Below are positions 52,246 through 62,342 of a stretch of 62,351 nt of DNA, piece by piece. The first letter of the stretch is position 1, and each line of letters begins with the position of its first letter. The DNA is from Deltaproteobacteria bacterium (lineage in GTDB: Bacteria > Desulfobacterota > DSM-4660 > Desulfatiglandales > Desulfatiglandaceae). A model generated the notes under the pieces. The model did no database searches, was not told the DNA's origin, and saw only the letters and a program-made list of their open reading frames with translations. The stretch spans positions 1-62,351 of the forward strand of contig JAJDOH010000123.1 of NCBI GenBank assembly GCA_022340265.1, written 5' to 3'. The translations under genes were made by a program, and so were the position numbers.

Positions 52246-53262
52246 TTGGGAATACCACTTATTCAAAAGGTGCGTGTCGGCGCTTATGTCGGAAAAAAAC
52301 GGTTCGGTTCAAACGGCAATGGGCGATTTTCTCTGGCACTGATGCTGGAACCTCTTTTTCGCTGCAACCTGGCATGCATAGGTTGCGGAAAAATCTCTTA
52401 CCCGGAGGAAATCCTTAAAAAACGGATGAGCCCGGAAGAGTGCATGGGCGCAATAGAAGAGTGCGGCGCTCCCGTGGTCTGCATCGCAGGCGGGGAACCT
52501 CTCCTGCATCCACAGATTTCTGAAATTACCGAGGGTCTTGTGGCCCGGAAAAAATTTGTGTACCTGTGTACCAATGCCCTTCTGGTTCAAAAACGGATTC
52601 ATGAATTTACGCCCAGTCCTTACCTCACATTCAATGTTCACCTGGACGCGCTCAAGGATCACCATGATGCAAGGGTGGGCCGCAAAGGGGTATTTGAAAA
52701 TGCCGTAAAGGCCATTGGGCTCCTGGTCTCCCAGGGGTTTCGGGTCACCACCAACACCACCCTGTTTAAGGGAGAAACTGCCGAAAGCGCAGGACAATTA
52801 TTTGACCTTCTGGCATCTCTTCAGGTGGAGGCCATGACCATCGCTTCCGCCTTTAGGTATGAAAACGCGCCGGACCAGGAACATTTTTTCAACCGGGATG
52901 AAGCGATCCAACTGTTTCGATCCATCTTTCTTGCGGGAAGAGGGAGGAACTGGCGTTTTAACCACAGTGCCCTCTACCTGGATTTCCTGGAAGGGAACCA
53001 GAACTACGCCTGCACCCCCTGGGGGAACCCCACACGCAATATTTTCGGATGGCAGAAACCCTGCTACCTTATTGATGATGGCTATGAGCCTACTTACCGA
53101 GACTTAATGAAAAATACCGAATGGTCAAAATACGGCGCGGGCCGGGATTCACGATGCACCCATTGCATGCTTCACAGCGGGTTTGAACCGACAGCGGTTA
53201 TTGATTCAGCCAGAAATCCCTTGAAGGCTTTGCGGGTGCATCTGCGCCGCAACCGACCTTAA
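52246..53262 (+). CDS. hpnH: Adenosyl-hopene synthase HpnH (radical SAM)
   Basis: This 338-residue radical SAM protein matches HpnH: MLEPLFRCNLACIGCGKISYP with the CxxxCxxC cluster, VVCIAGGEPLLHPQI, YLTFNVHLDALKDHHD, and the C-terminal CxxC-type cluster region DSRCTHCMLHSGFEPTAV. HpnH joins a 5'-deoxyadenosyl group to diploptene, the first step to C35 extended hopanoids. The start is TTG 52246 behind AAGGAG. Squalene-hopene cyclase is not in the window and must be elsewhere. Confidence 0.92.
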   Translation: MGIPLIQKVRVGAYVGKKRFGSNGNGRFSLALMLEPLFRCNLACIGCGKISYPEEILKKRMSPEECMGAIEECGAPVVCIAGGEPLLHPQISEITEGLVARKKFVYLCTNALLVQKRIHEFTPSPYLTFNVHLDALKDHHDARVGRKGVFENAVKAIGLLVSQGFRVTTNTTLFKGETAESAGQLFDLLASLQVEAMTIASAFRYENAPDQEHFFNRDEAIQLFRSIFLAGRGRNWRFNHSALYLDFLEGNQNYACTPWGNPTRNIFGWQKPCYLIDDGYEPTYRDLMKNTEWSKYGAGRDSRCTHCMLHSGFEPTAVIDSARNPLKALRVHLRRNRP

Positions 53263-53300
53263 CGGCAGTTATCGTGCCTGCCCGTAACAGGAGAAAGAAA

Positions 53301-54188
53301 ATGGAAGACGGAATGCATTATGAAGGTAACTGCATCAGACCCCCCAGTGAGGCTTACAGTATTCTGCTCCAGGTAACGCTGGGATGCTCACACAACAAAT
53401 GCACTTTCTGCGGCACCTATACCGACAAACGGTTCACCATAAAGGACGATAAGATCATCCTCGCGGATATTCTGTTTGCTTCGAAATACATGAAACGGCA
53501 GGACCGGGTTTTTCTCATGGATGGGGATGCACTGATTATCCCCCATAAGCGGCTCATGTGGATACTGGACCGCATTCGCGAGCACCTTCCCTGGGTAAAA
53601 CGGGTGGGCGCCTACGCAAACGCTAAGGGTATCAAAATGAAAAGTGCGGAAGAATTGAAAGCCCTTCGGGAAAACGGCCTGGGCATCCTGTATCTGGGTG
53701 TGGAAACCGGCGATGATGACTTGCTCAAGAAGATTCGTAAGGGATCGACGGCTCAGAATCTCATCAACATGGGACAAAAGGTTCGCGAGGCGGGTATCAA
53801 ACTCTCCGTTACGGTATTACTGGGCATTGCGGGAAATAATCCGGACCTTTCCCTTCGACATGCCAGAGCTACCGGTGAAGTGCTGAGCGCCATGGATCCC
53901 AATTACGTGGGGGCCCTCACGGTGATGCTGATCCCGGGAACACCGCTCTATGAAGAATACAAACGGGGCGAGTTTCAGTTGCTCAACGAAGCGGAAACCC
54001 TGGTGGAACTGCGGGAGATGATTGCCCACACCCATCTTTCAAGGGGCATGTTTTTCTCCAATCATGCTTCCAACTACCTGCCCATCAAAGCACGGCTCCC
54101 CAAAGGCAAGGATGCGGCACTGGCACAGATCGACAGCGCCCTGGCAGGGAACATCAAGCTTCGGCCGGAGTGGTCCAGAGCCCTTTAA
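53301..54188 (+). CDS. Radical SAM protein (295 aa)
   Basis: This 295-residue enzyme has LGCSHNKCTFCGTYTDKRFT with a CxxxxCxxC-like Cys cluster (Cys-SHNK-Cys-TF-Cys), VFLMDGDALIIPHKRL, GILYLGVETGDDDLLKKIRKGST and VGALTVMLIPGTPLYEEY, an Elp3/HemN-like pattern. It lacks a B12-binding domain. ATG 53301 behind AGGAG is preferred over the upstream GTG. It follows hpnH by 38 bases and may tailor the adenosylhopane, or may be an unrelated family member; such genes are common in anaerobes. Confidence 0.8.
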   Translation: MEDGMHYEGNCIRPPSEAYSILLQVTLGCSHNKCTFCGTYTDKRFTIKDDKIILADILFASKYMKRQDRVFLMDGDALIIPHKRLMWILDRIREHLPWVKRVGAYANAKGIKMKSAEELKALRENGLGILYLGVETGDDDLLKKIRKGSTAQNLINMGQKVREAGIKLSVTVLLGIAGNNPDLSLRHARATGEVLSAMDPNYVGALTVMLIPGTPLYEEYKRGEFQLLNEAETLVELREMIAHTHLSRGMFFSNHASNYLPIKARLPKGKDAALAQIDSALAGNIKLRPEWSRAL

Positions 54189-54208
54189 CGTTCAAAAAAG
54201 GGAAACCG

Positions 54209-54985
54209 CTAGAACAGATCGCCCGGATCACAATCATTGCGAATGCCCAGACGCGTGAGCACAAAATCGTATTTGACCGGGTCTTCCGGTGCGAAACGCC
54301 GGAACGCGTCCGTGATTTCCATGGCGGTTTTCAGGTTTCCCTGTCTTCTTTCCGTCATGCCGAGCCGGGCACCGATACGGTGCATGTGAGTATCCAGCGG
54401 TACGATGAGCTTGCTGGGACTTACCCCATGCCAGCCTCCCGGATCCACCGCATCGTTTCTCACCACCCAGCGCAGAAAAAGGTGCAGCCTTTTACAGGCA
54501 CTTCCTCTTTCCGGCAGTGGCAGAAGCGTGTTGGCGGTATTTTTGCCGGATTTTAGCAACTCATTCACCAGAAAACAGAGTGGTTCGTAAACGGTCTCCT
54601 GTTGATCCCCATGGCCCTTCATGAAACAATTGTGCAGTGAACCGAAGCGCCGGCAGACATCTCTCACGCCCCGCAGAAGATCGATCAGATCTTCCGCCGC
54701 CGTAAAGCGGTGTTTGAATCCCGCAAAAGTCTCTTGAAGCATTGCGTCGGTGGATGACAAAAGAAAGTCACGGGGGGAAGTGCCCATCTGCTCCAGCACC
54801 ACGGAAACACTTTTAAGAATCTGGGCCACCCGCCCATAAGCCAGTGAAGAAGCGATAAGCCCCACAATTTCGCGGTCCCTTTCTTCGTTATAAAGATACA
54901 GAAACTCCAAAGGGTCCGGGTGAACCCATTGACGGTTTTGGTAGCGGGAAAAGAGCGTTTCCAGTTTTTCTCTATTTGCGGGCAT
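54209..54985 (-). CDS. TIGR02757/DUF2400 family protein
   Basis: This 258-residue protein has the family pattern HPDPLEFLYLYNEERDREIVGLIASSLAYGRVAQIL in the N-terminal part and LFLRWVVRNDAVDPGGW followed by LIVPLDTHMHRIGARLGMT near the end. The helix pattern recalls HhH-GPD DNA glycosylases, with an Asp in the loop (PLDTH), but no Fe-S Cys. The biochemical function of the family is not established. It converges with the radical SAM gene. Confidence 0.8.
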   Translation of the reverse strand: MPANREKLETLFSRYQNRQWVHPDPLEFLYLYNEERDREIVGLIASSLAYGRVAQILKSVSVVLEQMGTSPRDFLLSSTDAMLQETFAGFKHRFTAAEDLIDLLRGVRDVCRRFGSLHNCFMKGHGDQQETVYEPLCFLVNELLKSGKNTANTLLPLPERGSACKRLHLFLRWVVRNDAVDPGGWHGVSPSKLIVPLDTHMHRIGARLGMTERRQGNLKTAMEITDAFRRFAPEDPVKYDFVLTRLGIRNDCDPGDLF

Positions 54986-55235
54986 TTGCTGACTTTGGGC
55001 GATCAGAACATCCCGGCAGGGCGTTTCTGAAGGCTGTATTTTCTGATTTCCATATGGACGTACGACATGGATAAAGTGTATACTGTAAAGAATATGGCGT
55101 CAATGCTACAAGCAGCCAACGCACAACCTTTAAATTGCAAAAAGGGCAGACAACCATTCATAGCCAGACGAAATCGACCAAACGCTTTCAATCCGACGAT
55201 CGACCGTTGTCTCCATGGGGACGCGAGGTTTGATA

Positions 55236-55706
55236 ATGATGAAAACGCTTCCACCTGAATCCGAAACCGGCGCATTCATCAACTTTCTGCCTGAAGAGCT
55301 TCACGCGTCGTTTCTAAAACGGAAGGTCAAGTCATGGATGGAAGAACGGGCGTTTATTATTCGGGATCGGGATGAATCTCTCGTCTTCCAGCTGGGTCTT
55401 TCCTTTGTTGCGGCTTTTTTCTACCGGATTCCCCTCTCCATGGGACCGGTCGACTGCTTCAGTCTTCAAGCTTACGCGCTGGGACGATTCGGCGCCCAGT
55501 TTCTGGACGACGATGATCTGGCGTTGCTCAACGAAAAACTGAAGATTGGTCTTCTGGTGAGGGGCCACAAGCGGCAGATCCTTTTTACCTACAACGTTCT
55601 GGCTGAAGGGATGAAAAAACAGGTTTTCTACCGGACCCTCGACATTTTCAAACACGGTCTGGAAATGACGGACCAGCAGATCAACATCCTCATGTCGACC
55701 ACTTAA
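55236..55706 (+). CDS. Hypothetical protein (156 aa)
   Basis: I do not recognise this family. It contains an acidic opening, FLPEELHASFLKRKVKSWMEERAF, an internal SLSFVAAFFYRIPL-like hydrophobic stretch, and an end of alternating helices. It is probably cytoplasmic. ATG 55236 is chosen because GAGG lies seven bases before it; an upstream ATG at 55215 is in frame. It may be co-transcribed with the downstream histidine kinase. Confidence 0.55.
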   Translation: MMKTLPPESETGAFINFLPEELHASFLKRKVKSWMEERAFIIRDRDESLVFQLGLSFVAAFFYRIPLSMGPVDCFSLQAYALGRFGAQFLDDDDLALLNEKLKIGLLVRGHKRQILFTYNVLAEGMKKQVFYRTLDIFKHGLEMTDQQINILMSTT

Positions 55707-55795
55707 AAACAGGACAGCGCCTATGGAGATTTCGCATAAGATCCTATTTTGATGAAAACAAGTCTGTCCTCTTCGAAGCATGATTCAAGTAAAGA

Positions 55796-58747
55796 TTGGG
55801 TTGGGGAAAATTGAAGCTTCGTGTAATCTTATTGATTTTAGGGTTATTGGCTTTCTTAACAGCCTCCGCTGGCGGATATCTTTACTATTCCACCTTAAAA
55901 AACTCCGTAATAGATGAAGTTGAACTTCAGGCTACCTATCAGGCTGAAACAATAAAGGCACTTTTGTCCGCCTATCTGTCGAATAACCTAAACGCAGCGC
56001 GGGCTTTGGCTGGGCTCAAGGAAATTCAGAAGGCCATTATAAGCCCCGATGAAATCGCCTTGAGAGAAGCCAACCTTGTTTTAGACAACTTCAATGAGTC
56101 TTTCGGGACCAGTGTGTCATATCTCATGGATCAAAAAGGCAACACATTGGCGTCGAGCAATCGCAATGATTCGGTCAGCTTCGTTGGAAAAAATTATTCG
56201 TTCCGTCCTTACTTTCAAAAGGCTATCGGTGGAAACCCTTCCACATATATGGCTTTAGGCGTGACTTCAAAAAAGAGAGGTATTTATTACAGCTATCCCG
56301 TCTATGAAACCACTGAGAAAAGACCCATTGGTGTCGTCATATTGAAAACCTCGGCAGATGCAACGGAAAGAGAATTGTTACACACGCTCTCTTCTACCCC
56401 CGGGACCTATAAACTAATATCCGGGCCTCATGGCGTCATATTTATGTCTGACCACAAAAAATTCCTCTATCGGTTGTTATGGAAAATTACAGCTGGAGAA
56501 AGGATGAAGATTTCTGAATTGAAACAATTTGGAAAAGGACCATGGGAATGGGCGGGATTTGAAAAAAGAGATAAAAATCGTGTTTTTGATCAATCGGGCC
56601 GTGAATATCTTATGTTTCAAAAGGAAATTAAGGCGTTGCCTGGTTGGAAGGTCGTTCATCTAAGCAACCTCAAAACCATTTCAGAACGAGTTTCCGCCCC
56701 TTTCGTTAGAATAGTCGGTTACATAACCTTAATATTTTGCGCTCTCATCGGATTCTCGGTCTTTCTCTTGTATAGATCGGCAAAATCAGACATTACAAAC
56801 CGTCTAAAGGCAGAGGAGGCGATGGGTGTTTCACAACAGCGTCTATCCCAAATAATCAATTTTCTTCCAGATGCTACAATGGTTATTGACATCGAAGGGA
56901 AGGTAATCGCCTGGAATCGAGCGATAGAAGACTTGACCGGTATTACATCAGAAAACATGTTGGGGAAAGGCAACTATGAGTATGCCGTCCCCTTCTATGG
57001 GAAGAGAAGACCGGTGTTAATAGACATGGTCGGCCAAATGAATTGCGAGATAGAAAAGGAGTATGAGTATATAAAAAGAGATGGAGAATCACTGGTTTCA
57101 GAAACACACGATGCCCTCGTTAAACCTGGTGGATTCCTGTGGAACAAGGCATCGCTGCTCTATGATAACGATGGGAAAGTTATAGGCGCTATTGAATCGA
57201 TTCGTGATATTACCGAAAAAAAGGTCGCTGAGTTGGCGTTGCAGTCGAGTGAAGAGAAATACCGAACAATTCTCGAAAGCATGGAAGATGGGTATTTTGA
57301 AACTGATATACGTGGAAATTTGACATTTTTCAATGATTCATTGTGTAAAATCCTTGGATATTCAAAAGATGAATTAATGGGAATGAATAACCGGCAGTAC
57401 ACTGACGAAGAGAACGCCAAGTCCGTATATCAAACCTTCAATAGAGTATACCGTACTGGAAAAGCTGAAAAAGGCTTTTGTTGGACAATTATCGGAAAAG
57501 ATGGCTCCCAAAAAATAGTAGAGGCTTCAGTATCACTAAAATGGGATTCAGAAAGAGTGCCAATAGGGTTTAGGGGTATTGTGCGAGATATTACCGAAAA
57601 GCAGAGACTTGAAACCCAACTCCAGCATGCGCAAAGGATGGAATCAATCGGTACTTTAGCTGGTGGCATATCCCATAATTTCAATAACATACTAATGGGT
57701 ATTATGGGAAATGCGTCTTTGATGCGTATGGAGACCGATGCCGATCATCCGAATCATAAGAGGCTAATGAACATTGAAAAACTGGTTAAGAGTGGATCCA
57801 GGCTGACCGCTCAACTCCTTGGATATGCCAGGGAGGGAAATTATGAGGTCAGACCCATTAATCTTAACAAGTTGGTTTATGAGACGTCCGATACCTTTGG
57901 CATCACGAAAAAGGAGATTACAGTCCATCAGGAGCTTTCCGAACAGGCTTATGGTATAAAGGCAGACCAGGGTCAAATTGAACAGGTCCTGCTGAATCTC
58001 TATGTCAATGCCGCGGATGCTATGCCGAACGGAGGAGACCTATTCTTAAAAACATATAACGTTTCTGATAGGGATATTGCCGGCAAGCCTTACAGCGTTA
58101 AGCCTGGAAACTATGTACTGCTGACGGTTACGGATACCGGTGCAGGGATGGATGAAGAAACCAAGGCGCGGATTTTTGAGCCGTTCTTTACAACAAAGGG
58201 TCTTGCCAGCGGCACCGGTCTTGGGATGGCCTCTGTCTATGGTATTATTAAGAGCCATGGCGGATATATTGATGTTTATTCCAAGAAAGGGGAAGGAACG
58301 GTTTTCGGTATTTATTTGCCGGCTACCGAAAAAAAATTGGAAGAAAAAAAGGCATTGCCTGATGTGATCGTGAAGGGCAAAGAGACAGTCCTTTTGGTCG
58401 ATGACGAAGAAATGGTATTATATTCCGGTGGGGATATGTTGAAATACCTGGGATATGAAGTTCTATTGGCCAAAAATGGTCAAGAGGCACTGGAACTATA
58501 TAGAAAAAATCAACATAAGATTGACATGATTCTCCTTGACCTGATCATGCCGGTAATGAGTGGTGGGGAAACCTTTGACAGAATGAAAGAGATGAACCCA
58601 AAAATAAAGGTCCTCCTGTCAAGCGGATACAGCATAGAAGGAGAAGGAAAAGAAATGTTGAAAAGAGGTTGTGACGCATTTATCCAAAAGCCCTTCAAAA
58701 TTGAGCAGCTTTCCCAGAAAATCAGGGAGATATTGGACAAGAAGTAG
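55796..58747 (+). CDS. Hybrid sensor histidine kinase, Cache-PAS-PAS-HisKA-HATPase-REC
   Basis: This 983-residue membrane sensor has a first membrane helix (residues 8-30), a periplasmic Cache-type domain ([21 protein letters not shown], later [21 protein letters not shown]), a second helix near residue 310, two PAS domains ([20 protein letters not shown] and [16 protein letters not shown]), an H-box [19 protein letters not shown]-lid motifs [16 protein letters not shown] and GTGLGM, and a C-terminal receiver with LLVDDEE and Asp in LLDLIMP. It has no separate response regulator beside it. The start is TTG 55796 or TTG 55811. The gene is more AT-rich than the upstream genes. Confidence 0.88.
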   Translation: MGWGKLKLRVILLILGLLAFLTASAGGYLYYSTLKNSVIDEVELQATYQAETIKALLSAYLSNNLNAARALAGLKEIQKAIISPDEIALREANLVLDNFNESFGTSVSYLMDQKGNTLASSNRNDSVSFVGKNYSFRPYFQKAIGGNPSTYMALGVTSKKRGIYYSYPVYETTEKRPIGVVILKTSADATERELLHTLSSTPGTYKLISGPHGVIFMSDHKKFLYRLLWKITAGERMKISELKQFGKGPWEWAGFEKRDKNRVFDQSGREYLMFQKEIKALPGWKVVHLSNLKTISERVSAPFVRIVGYITLIFCALIGFSVFLLYRSAKSDITNRLKAEEAMGVSQQRLSQIINFLPDATMVIDIEGKVIAWNRAIEDLTGITSENMLGKGNYEYAVPFYGKRRPVLIDMVGQMNCEIEKEYEYIKRDGESLVSETHDALVKPGGFLWNKASLLYDNDGKVIGAIESIRDITEKKVAELALQSSEEKYRTILESMEDGYFETDIRGNLTFFNDSLCKILGYSKDELMGMNNRQYTDEENAKSVYQTFNRVYRTGKAEKGFCWTIIGKDGSQKIVEASVSLKWDSERVPIGFRGIVRDITEKQRLETQLQHAQRMESIGTLAGGISHNFNNILMGIMGNASLMRMETDADHPNHKRLMNIEKLVKSGSRLTAQLLGYAREGNYEVRPINLNKLVYETSDTFGITKKEITVHQELSEQAYGIKADQGQIEQVLLNLYVNAADAMPNGGDLFLKTYNVSDRDIAGKPYSVKPGNYVLLTVTDTGAGMDEETKARIFEPFFTTKGLASGTGLGMASVYGIIKSHGGYIDVYSKKGEGTVFGIYLPATEKKLEEKKALPDVIVKGKETVLLVDDEEMVLYSGGDMLKYLGYEVLLAKNGQEALELYRKNQHKIDMILLDLIMPVMSGGETFDRMKEMNPKIKVLLSSGYSIEGEGKEMLKRGCDAFIQKPFKIEQLSQKIREILDKK

Positions 58748-58820
58748 GCTCAGGCAGAAGTGTTACCTCAATGGGAGAGAAGGGATGCGTAGTAAAAAAC
58801 GGTGGAGGGAGGTAGTGATT

Positions 58821-60221
58821 ATGAGAAAGATGACAGTTCTTTTTGTGGTCTCTTTTTTTATCTGTCTACCAGTCCTGGCAAAGGGGAAGACGACGACGTG
58901 GGAGGGACCCAACCTTGGACCGATGGCGACCCGCATTAAGCAGGACCAGATCACGCGCGAAACACTTTCATTTAAGAAAATACAGCAAGCCGGAAAAGTG
59001 ATTTTCACCACCCCGTTTAATAAACATGACGGGTATGGAGACGGCATTTTTGATCCGGAAGGAGAAAGCCCAAGAGACTTTGGAAATCGTCCCACGCTCC
59101 AAGGTAACGGCACATTCTTGCGTGTTAACGGGCTGGACGCCCAAACCTGTCTGGAGTGCCATTTCATATTGAAGAATTCAACAATTCCGGCTAAGTTCGG
59201 AATAGGCGGTGTTGCCGGTGCCAACGCCAATGCCGTGTTTATGCCGACTTTAATCGATGTGGCCGAGGAAAACCCGGGGGAAATTAATGGCCGATTCATC
59301 AACCCCCCTTTCCTGTTTGGTTCCGGTGGTGTGGAACTGCTGGCCAAGGAGATGACTGCGGATCTTCAAAAATTAAAGGAGGAGGCCCGTGACAACCCCG
59401 GAACATCCATCGAGCTCACAACAAAAGGCATTCGTTTTGGTAGAATCTACTATGACAACGAGGGCATAATCGATACAACAGGCGTAGAGGGTATAGATGA
59501 TGATTTGGTCGTTCGACCTTTCGGTCGAAAGGGAGAATTCGCGACTGTTCGTGGTTTCGATGTGTTAGCAATGCAGTTTCATTTCGGTATGCAAACGGTT
59601 GAAGATGTGGGAGAGGATGTTGACGCTGATGGAGACAGGGTTTTCAACGAGATCTTAGTGGGTGAAATCTCAGCCCTCCATATCTTTAATACTACCCTTG
59701 ATAGACCCATTATTGAAAAACATGGCAATGCTGAAAAAGAGGGTTTTCAGATATTTAAGCAGATTGGGTGTGCACTGTGTCACAGGCCGGTGCTCCACAC
59801 AAAAAGCAGAGTGTTAACTTACAGCTTTCCAGAAATAGAGACAGATCCCGGAGCAAATGTTTTTTATTGGGTCGACCTGACGAAGAGGACCAATTTTCGG
59901 AGAAATAGGCAGGGGGGCATCATCGTACCGCTATTTTCTGATCTCAAGCGCCATGATCTGGGCAGTGCGATGGCAGAATCATTTGATATTCCTGATGAAC
60001 CCACAAACCGTGAATTCATAACCGCCCGTCTCTGGGGAATTCGCGACACTGCACCCTATATGCATGACGGACGCGCGCAAACCATAACAGAAGCCGTCCG
60101 CATGCACGGCGAAGAGGCGGAACCTGTTCGCACCAATTTTGACAACTTGAACGATGATGATGAGGACAGAGTACTTGCCTTCCTCTACTCGCTATGCGCT
60201 CCAAAACTATCTGAAAGATGA
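58821..60221 (+). CDS. Periplasmic di-heme cytochrome c (CcP/DHOR-like)
   Basis: This 466-residue protein has a signal peptide (RKMTVLFVVSFFICLPVLAKG) and two heme-binding motifs, CLECH at residues 110-114 and CALCH at 317-321. The C-terminal part has the family's RLWGIRDTAPYMHDGRAQTITEAV. It looks like the COG3488 di-heme oxidoreductase/cytochrome-c-peroxidase-like group. ATG 58821 behind GGAGG is chosen; the frame opens earlier across the kinase end. It could reduce peroxide or act in an electron-transfer chain in the periplasm. It may be regulated by the adjacent kinase, which is inference. Confidence 0.8.
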   Translation: MRKMTVLFVVSFFICLPVLAKGKTTTWEGPNLGPMATRIKQDQITRETLSFKKIQQAGKVIFTTPFNKHDGYGDGIFDPEGESPRDFGNRPTLQGNGTFLRVNGLDAQTCLECHFILKNSTIPAKFGIGGVAGANANAVFMPTLIDVAEENPGEINGRFINPPFLFGSGGVELLAKEMTADLQKLKEEARDNPGTSIELTTKGIRFGRIYYDNEGIIDTTGVEGIDDDLVVRPFGRKGEFATVRGFDVLAMQFHFGMQTVEDVGEDVDADGDRVFNEILVGEISALHIFNTTLDRPIIEKHGNAEKEGFQIFKQIGCALCHRPVLHTKSRVLTYSFPEIETDPGANVFYWVDLTKRTNFRRNRQGGIIVPLFSDLKRHDLGSAMAESFDIPDEPTNREFITARLWGIRDTAPYMHDGRAQTITEAVRMHGEEAEPVRTNFDNLNDDDEDRVLAFLYSLCAPKLSER

Positions 60222-60268
60222 AGCACTTTCGAGTGAATGACTTTTGCTGGACATCGGCCAGCCCTTCC

Positions 60269-60308
60269 AACGAAATCGGGAAAATTTCCGGGCTTAATGA
60301 ATTTCGTT
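60269..60308. repeat. Stem-loop inverted repeat after the di-heme gene
   Basis: AACGAAAT (60269-60276) and ATTTCGTT (60301-60308) pair exactly; inside, CGGGAAAATTTCCGGG is itself nearly symmetric. There is no T-run, so it is not a clear intrinsic terminator. It may stabilise the message end. The rest of 60222-60468 shows no gene. Confidence 0.4.
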
Positions 60309-60468
60309 CGCGTCGGCAAAGCCCCCAAAATCACCATCAGTACCGAAATCACCCTTATACGGCCCCATTAAAGTGAAAAGCATTTTGGCGAATGGTCCGG
60401 GTAGGTTCAAGGGGGTGTCCAAAGGAGGGAATGTGAAATGTAAACAGGTTGTAACTTGGCGATTTTAT

Positions 60469-60544
60469 TGGAGCCACCGTGCGGAGTCGAACCGCAGACA
60501 TCCTCATTACGAGTGAGGTGCTCTACCAACTGAGCTACGGTGGC
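60469..60544 (-). tRNA. tRNA-Thr (CGT)
   Basis: The minus strand folds into a complete cloverleaf: acceptor GCCACCG/CGGTGGC, D arm GCTC/GAGC with the AGTTGGTA loop, anticodon stem CCTCA/TGAGG with loop CTCGTAA (anticodon CGT), T arm TGCGG/CCGCA with loop TTCGACT, discriminator T and encoded CCA. It reads ACG codons. A good promoter lies upstream at 60572-60600. No integrase or attachment duplication is visible beside it. Confidence 0.97.
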
Positions 60545-60571
60545 CCAAACCTCTTTGGAATTGAACACCGC

Positions 60572-60600
60572 AATATGGTTGTTTTTTTTGATCGTGTCAA
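60572..60600 (-). promoter_or_regulatory. Promoter of the tRNA-Thr gene
   Basis: On the minus strand a perfect TTGACA (60600-60595) and CATATT (60577-60572) are separated by 17 bases. Transcription would start near 60565, about 20 bases before the mature tRNA 5' end. Confidence 0.65.
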
Positions 60601-60661
60601 CTATTTATTTCGTATCATGATCAAAATGCCATTTCAGGCCGTAACTCGATGAAAGAGCAAA

Positions 60662-61384
60662 ATGATGAAAACGCCCAAAGACTACATTGTATTTCCCCTG
60701 GATGTGCCCGACTACGATCAGGCCATGGGTTATGTGGAAACCCTGAAAGAATCTGTTGGCCTCTTTAAAGTGGGTCTGGAGCTGTTCATCTCGCAGGGCC
60801 CGAAAATCATCAAGGCCATTCGGGACGTGAGCAGTGCCGGGATCTTTCTGGATCTCAAGCTGCACGATATCCCTGTAACGGTAGAACGGGCTTTCAAGGC
60901 TGCCAGCGCCCATAAACCTGCGTTCGTAACGGTTCACTGCGACGAAGGAGGAGAAATCCTGAAGGGGGTGGCTGAAAACAATCCTGGAAATACAAAGATC
61001 CTGGCGATTACGGTTTTAACGAGCCTGAATCAGACCAAACTGAAAGCGTTGGGATACAGGGATGAATATACAGACGATATTTCAGCACTGGTACTTCAGA
61101 AAGCAAGACTGGCCAAATCGGCCGGGTGCCAGGGGGTGGTCTGTTCCGGTCTGGAAGTGGGAATGGTGAGGCAGGCCCTCGGCCCCCGGCTGATTGCGGT
61201 GACCCCGGGAATTCGTCCGGCCTGGACCATCGTGAGTAAAGACGATCAGCAAAGAATCGTCACACCGGCGGACGCTGTCAAAAACGGGTCCGACTATGTG
61301 GTTATCGGCCGTCCCATCAGGGATGCAAAGGATCCTCAAAATGCAGCACAGCGGGTGGCGGATGAGATTGCCTCAGCCCTTTGA
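60662..61384 (+). CDS. pyrF: Orotidine 5'-phosphate decarboxylase
   Basis: This 240-residue TIM-barrel enzyme has the active-site motif FLDLKLHDIPVTV with the Lys and Asp residues, VTVHCDEGGEILKGV, TVLTSLNQTKLKALG, VTPGIRPAW and a phosphate-gripping SDYVVIGRPIRDAKDP. It decarboxylates OMP to UMP, the last step of pyrimidine synthesis. It stands alone and overlaps the end of the convergent thioesterase gene by 12 bases. Confidence 0.95.
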   Translation: MMKTPKDYIVFPLDVPDYDQAMGYVETLKESVGLFKVGLELFISQGPKIIKAIRDVSSAGIFLDLKLHDIPVTVERAFKAASAHKPAFVTVHCDEGGEILKGVAENNPGNTKILAITVLTSLNQTKLKALGYRDEYTDDISALVLQKARLAKSAGCQGVVCSGLEVGMVRQALGPRLIAVTPGIRPAWTIVSKDDQQRIVTPADAVKNGSDYVVIGRPIRDAKDPQNAAQRVADEIASAL

Positions 61385-61822
61385 TTTGAGATTATCCTTG
61401 TGAACGGCCATGAGCGTTACCATGGCTTTGGCGCTCATGGCCTCCGTTTTTTTCTGAATATCAAACACTTCTGATTCCGCGAGAATAATCTGTTTTCCTC
61501 CGCGGATGATTTTTGAGCGGCACACCAGACCTTCACCGTGGGCCGGTTTCAGAAAATTGATCTTGAATTCAATGGTCAGAATCTGGAAATCTTCCGGAAC
61601 CGTGGTAAACGCGGCATATCCAGCCGTATGATCCGCCATGGTGGCCATGACGCCTGCATGGATAAAACCGTCCTGCTGACGGTGATGTTCTTGAATGGTT
61701 ACTCCTGACTGAAAAAACCCGTGTTCGACGACTTCCGCGGTGAACTGACAGTAGTGAATGAAACCGCGGGAATAATCTTTTTTTAGGAATAGCGCCCGCT
61801 CCTCTGAAATTTTACCTTTCAT
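61373..61822 (-). CDS. PaaI-type hotdog thioesterase
   Basis: This 149-residue single hotdog protein has GFFQSGVTIQEHHRQQDGFIHAGVMATMADHTAGYAA, which holds the HxxG and Asp positions (HAGVMATMAD) of the PaaI/YigI 4HBT group, and LTIEFKINFLKPAHGEGLVCRS as the central strands. It would hydrolyse acyl- or aryl-CoA. ATG 61822 behind GGAG is chosen over an upstream in-frame start. Confidence 0.8.
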   Translation of the reverse strand: MKGKISEERALFLKKDYSRGFIHYCQFTAEVVEHGFFQSGVTIQEHHRQQDGFIHAGVMATMADHTAGYAAFTTVPEDFQILTIEFKINFLKPAHGEGLVCRSKIIRGGKQIILAESEVFDIQKKTEAMSAKAMVTLMAVHKDNLKSKG

Positions 61823-62168
61823 CTTTTTCTCCAAATTAAAGATATCAACTCTTGGTAAAATGAATTTCAAGACAATCTATTACAAAAACGTTGAACCGGC
61901 AACCCTTCGATACCTCCTACCGGATTTTTCGAAAGGTTTATAACTGGAAAAATGAGAATTGCAAGTATTTTATTGTAATAATAATGGGTTAGGCATTGTG
62001 AGATCCCATTTTGACGCCATGGCGGTTCGCATTGACGACGCACCCGGAGCCGATGAGATCGTCGTGGCCCTTGTGGTGACCGACTGCGGCAGACCCCACC
62101 CCCGCATCGGCGGCCTCAAAATGGCGGATGCCAAAAAAGAGGACGGGCTGAGATAGTTTCCATTCGAT

Positions 62169-62192
62169 CAGTGCCGGGTTTTCCCGGCACTG
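62169..62192. repeat. Perfect 10-base hairpin
   Basis: CAGTGCCGGG and CCCGGCACTG pair exactly around a TTTT loop. There is no following T-run on either strand, so it is a hairpin of unknown role: a factor-dependent terminator or mRNA end-protector for the short frame upstream is possible. Confidence 0.5.
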
Positions 62193-62335
62193 CTGATCCC
62201 AAAAGACTTGCCAAGACCTGAAAACCCACTTCAAAAACCGGCATCCTTCAAAAACTCCCTCATATTTTGCCTTTTTTATCTGAAACGTTGTGTGTAATAT
62301 GGAGAATAGCGCATGGTAATTTGAGTAAATCTCAC

Positions 62336-62342
62336 AAGGGAG
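62336..62342 (+). promoter_or_regulatory. Ribosome-binding site at window edge
   Basis: AAGGGAG lies nine bases from the end of the window in an AT-rich leader. A plus-strand gene probably starts just beyond base 62351. Confidence 0.4.

Noticed and set aside
60469-60544. Genomic island integration at tRNA-Thr
   Set aside because: No integrase gene or direct repeat of the tRNA 3' end was found in the flanking sequence.
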